Part shown: positions 61,875 through 64,000 of the stretch, piece by piece
Numbering within the stretch: the stretch's first letter is position 1
Layout: each line of letters starts with the position of its first letter
Assembly: GCF_021646545.1 (NCBI RefSeq)
Contig: NZ_JAKIRP010000013.1
Location: 62,001-126,000 of the forward strand
Direction: 5' to 3'
DNA: 64,000 bases
From: Chitinophaga filiformis
GTDB taxonomy: Bacteria > Bacteroidota > Bacteroidia > Chitinophagales > Chitinophagaceae
Translations under genes and position numbers: made by a program
Notes under the pieces: generated by a model
What the model saw: the letters and a program-made list of their open reading frames with translations, nothing else
Database searches by the model: none
What the model was told of the DNA's origin: nothing

Positions 61875-62453
61875 TCACTTCTTTGCAGGTTGCGACCGTA
61901 CCCTGCTGAGCGTTTCCGGCGTCACGCCCAGGTACGATGCGATCATATGCAGCGGTATCCTGTTCATCAGGTCTGGGTACTTTTCGATAAAGTCTTTGTA
62001 TTTCTCCTCAGTTGTGTAACTGATAGCTGCATGAATACGGTGATTGGCAGCGATATAACTCCTATGTACCAGCGTGTTGACCACCTTATTCAAGGCCGGT
62101 ATCTCCTGACACAGCTGCTCAAAATCCTCTTTTTTGAACATCACCACCACCGCATCTTCCAGTACGTCAATATTGGTAGTAGACGGGGTTCCATTCACCA
62201 GGCTCTCCCTGTCGCCCGCCCACCAGTTCTCCACCGAGAACTTCATAATACGCTCAATACCTTTTTCATCCAGGTGATAGCTCCGTAGACATCCTTTCGC
62301 TACAAATGCATAGTAGTTCCATACATCCCCCTCCTGTAACAGGTACTGCTTCCGGCGCAGCTTTTTAATAAAGCTTCGGGATTGGATTAACGCCAGTTCT
62401 TCCTGCGTGAAGCTGCCTTTCGATTGGAGATATTGCTGGAAAACATCAAACAT
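61875..62453 (-). CDS. Crp/Fnr-family transcriptional regulator
   Basis: 192 aa. The N-terminal cyclic-nucleotide-binding-type barrel has QYLLQEGDVWNYYAFVAKGCLRSYHLDEKG; the C-terminal HTH includes IPLHMIASYLGVTPETLSRVR. This short form without a canonical cAMP pocket is very common in Bacteroidota and often controls adjacent oxidoreductases. It lies just upstream of the F420-reductase-like and FabG-like genes on the same strand but is followed by a terminator. Confidence 0.9.
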   Translation of the reverse strand: MFDVFQQYLQSKGSFTQEELALIQSRSFIKKLRRKQYLLQEGDVWNYYAFVAKGCLRSYHLDEKGIERIMKFSVENWWAGDRESLVNGTPSTTNIDVLEDAVVVMFKKEDFEQLCQEIPALNKVVNTLVHRSYIAANHRIHAAISYTTEEKYKDFIEKYPDLMNRIPLHMIASYLGVTPETLSRVRSQPAKK

Positions 62454-62550
62454 GCGGTATTGCTTAGGTATTACGGTATAAAATTACTGTATAGTTATAA
62501 ATTAGCGAAAATCGAAAACTACCGGTATACTTCCGTTAGCGCTTCTTCGT

Positions 62551-63762
62551 TTAGAACGCTTCGCCCAGGTTTAAACTAAACGTGCTGCCATACTTACTGA
62601 CGCCATAGTCGAACGCTATATTCGTACCTGACCGCTTATTGAACTTGATACGCAGCCCTGCCCCAGTAGCAGGATGCAAGCCTGTAAACCGGTAGTTATC
62701 TGCCTGTGTGACAGTATTCGCGTTCACAAATACCACAAAACCCAGCAACCCGTTTTTGGTAATATCCCTCCTGTATTCTGCTTCGAGATTGATCAACCCT
62801 TTTCCTCTGAACCTGTTCTGATCTATCCCCCGCCCGCTCCGCGTATTGGGATCCCACCCAATACTGGGCAGGTCCAGGTAAGGCGTCTTGCGACTCAGCG
62901 TTGTCCAATAAAATCCCCAGAAAGCCAGTACATTCTGCTGCCTTTCATCACCGAAGTGAATGTACTTCCTGTAATCCAGGTATAAGGACTCCCAGTTGTC
63001 GTTGCTACCCAGGAACGTGGGATTGATCCTGAAAACCGCATTAAAATAATGCCCTGCCTGCGGATTAATAGAGTTCTGCCTCGAATCCTTCAACAGGTTG
63101 AGAGAGATCCCCGACGAGACGGTCTGGCTGACGTCCGTTCCATACTTGTAACTCACGAATTTCGACAGCGTCAGACTATCATTATCCCTGATGCCGATGT
63201 TGGAATGCCAGTCCATATGATACCCCACCCCCACCAGCCATTTAGGTCTCACCTTACGGTAAAAGGTTTCATAGAACCGGAGATAATTATTCCCCAATAA
63301 CTGCTTCTGCTCATCAGGTACGCCATTTCCCATTCCCCAGGTGTACTGCGGATTGATAATAAAGCGCATATCCCCTACCATATTGTACATATTACCCTCC
63401 AGCCATATATTGGACCGCAGGGCGAAAGAAAAACGCCCTTTAAAGGAAAAAGACGGGGTGAACGATACGTTTGACAGGTTGGTTGTCCTTCGTGGACCCA
63501 GGTAAAAGGCCGCATTCGTAGAGGTGATCAGTGCCACGCCACCTCCCGGCATAGAGGATGCCGATGGCAATAATGAATAATAGATCCTTCTCTTCCCTAT
63601 TTTTTTAGGTGGCTTCGGTTTGTAATGGATAACACCCTTAAACAGGTCTATCACGTCCTTACGGGGTACAGTATCCTCGTCCTGGTCATCATCCCTGCGC
63701 TGCGCGATCAGGCAGGCGGGAAGGGCTAAAAACAGTATTATAATCAGGGTAACTTTCTTCAT
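62551..63762 (-). CDS. Outer-membrane beta-barrel protein, Omp85/BamA-like
   Basis: 403 aa with a Sec signal peptide (MKKVTLIIILFLALPACLIAQ). After an acidic linker and a basic KPKPPKKIGKRR segment, the remainder alternates beta strands with aromatic girdles, and ends in NIAFDYGVSKYGSTFSLNLGEAF with C-terminal Phe as in outer-membrane barrels. The arrangement SSMPGGGVALITSTNAAFYLG and RGKGLINLEAEYRRD recall the surface-antigen (D15) barrel lacking POTRA domains. Transport partner unknown. Confidence 0.8.
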   Translation of the reverse strand: MKKVTLIIILFLALPACLIAQRRDDDQDEDTVPRKDVIDLFKGVIHYKPKPPKKIGKRRIYYSLLPSASSMPGGGVALITSTNAAFYLGPRRTTNLSNVSFTPSFSFKGRFSFALRSNIWLEGNMYNMVGDMRFIINPQYTWGMGNGVPDEQKQLLGNNYLRFYETFYRKVRPKWLVGVGYHMDWHSNIGIRDNDSLTLSKFVSYKYGTDVSQTVSSGISLNLLKDSRQNSINPQAGHYFNAVFRINPTFLGSNDNWESLYLDYRKYIHFGDERQQNVLAFWGFYWTTLSRKTPYLDLPSIGWDPNTRSGRGIDQNRFRGKGLINLEAEYRRDITKNGLLGFVVFVNANTVTQADNYRFTGLHPATGAGLRIKFNKRSGTNIAFDYGVSKYGSTFSLNLGEAF

Positions 63763-64000
63763 CAGCGTCAGCTATCTGGTTCTAACATAAATACTTAGTA
63801 TATAGTATAGTCTAAATATTATGCCAGCAGATACACTGTTAAACTGGCACGGTAGCGCCAACCCTTAGCACACCGGATAGCGACAATCCCCAACCTGATA
63901 TAATCGGCGCCTGCCCGGAGAGAAACCCGGCTACCAGGAGACCCGGTCATGTCCCTGCACCAAACATGGTCTTCTATCGTCCAGGTACTAATTGGCCGGC
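63763..64000. other. Right-edge intergenic sequence, no gene established
   Basis: 238 bp upstream of the outer-membrane protein gene. A frame opening at 63949 runs off the end after 17 codons but cannot be judged. An AT-rich stretch (63790-63830) may hold promoters. Confidence 0.3.

Noticed and set aside
63949..64000. Start of a plus-strand gene at the right edge
   Set aside because: Only 17 codons are visible and no recognisable motif or ribosome-binding site supports it.

Overview
The window looks like chromosome from a Bacteroidota species, most likely a Chitinophagaceae member close to Chitinophaga. This is inferred from several things: TAnnTTTG-type -7 promoter boxes, weak or absent Shine-Dalgarno sequences before most genes, many AraC/TetR/MarR/HxlR one-component regulators beside small oxidoreductases, sulfatases with a GH106-like enzyme, an M57/HEIGH lipoprotein protease, and moderate GC content. 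No rRNA, tRNA, transposase, integrase, phage gene or CRISPR array was found.

Layout. 0-8.5 kb: the 3' part of an RND pump fused in frame to its outer-membrane channel, then a REC-PAS-histidine kinase convergent with a cheR-cheB pair, then a secreted protein. 8.6-14 kb: an M57 lipoprotein, a CPA2 antiporter, and a MarR regulator divergent from two YeeE/YedE transporters. 14.4-20.2 kb: SDR, PhyH-like dioxygenase, HxlR regulator divergent from a yceI-yceI-membrane protein operon, and acyl-CoA dehydrogenase. 20.4-30.5 kb: sensor kinase, sulfatase, alcohol dehydrogenase, mlaEFD lipid-transport operon, TPM lipoprotein and fatty-acid desaturase.

30.5-42.2 kb is the most unusual part. Two non-coding blocks of about 0.9-1.2 kb (30.58-31.78 and 41.30-42.24 kb) carry the same ordered set of long palindromic elements in opposite orientation. 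They bracket a 9.5-kb segment: GntR/TauE/DUF1634, a heterodimeric ABC exporter divergent from an AraC gene, a secreted protein, and an SDR/TetR pair with clear operators. Upstream of the ABC exporter is what appears to be a ribosome-controlled transcription attenuator: a 15-codon ORF with a near-perfect Shine-Dalgarno sequence, a stem over its 3' half, a complementary antiterminator segment, and an intrinsic terminator with eight T residues.

42.2-52.1 kb: SDR/AraC, GH106-like enzyme plus sulfatase, lipoproteins, a 70-bp tandem repeat, and a flavin amine oxidase. 52.4-56.8 kb: an RNA-repair cassette (hen1-pnkp). 57-63.8 kb: AraC, several NAD(P)-dependent oxidoreductases, peptidase E, Crp-like regulator and an Omp85-like outer-membrane protein.

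Function calls rest on motifs read directly from the translated sequence; no database search was possible. Coordinates of coding regions include the stop codon, and where an upstream in-frame extension looked unlikely the chosen start is explained.
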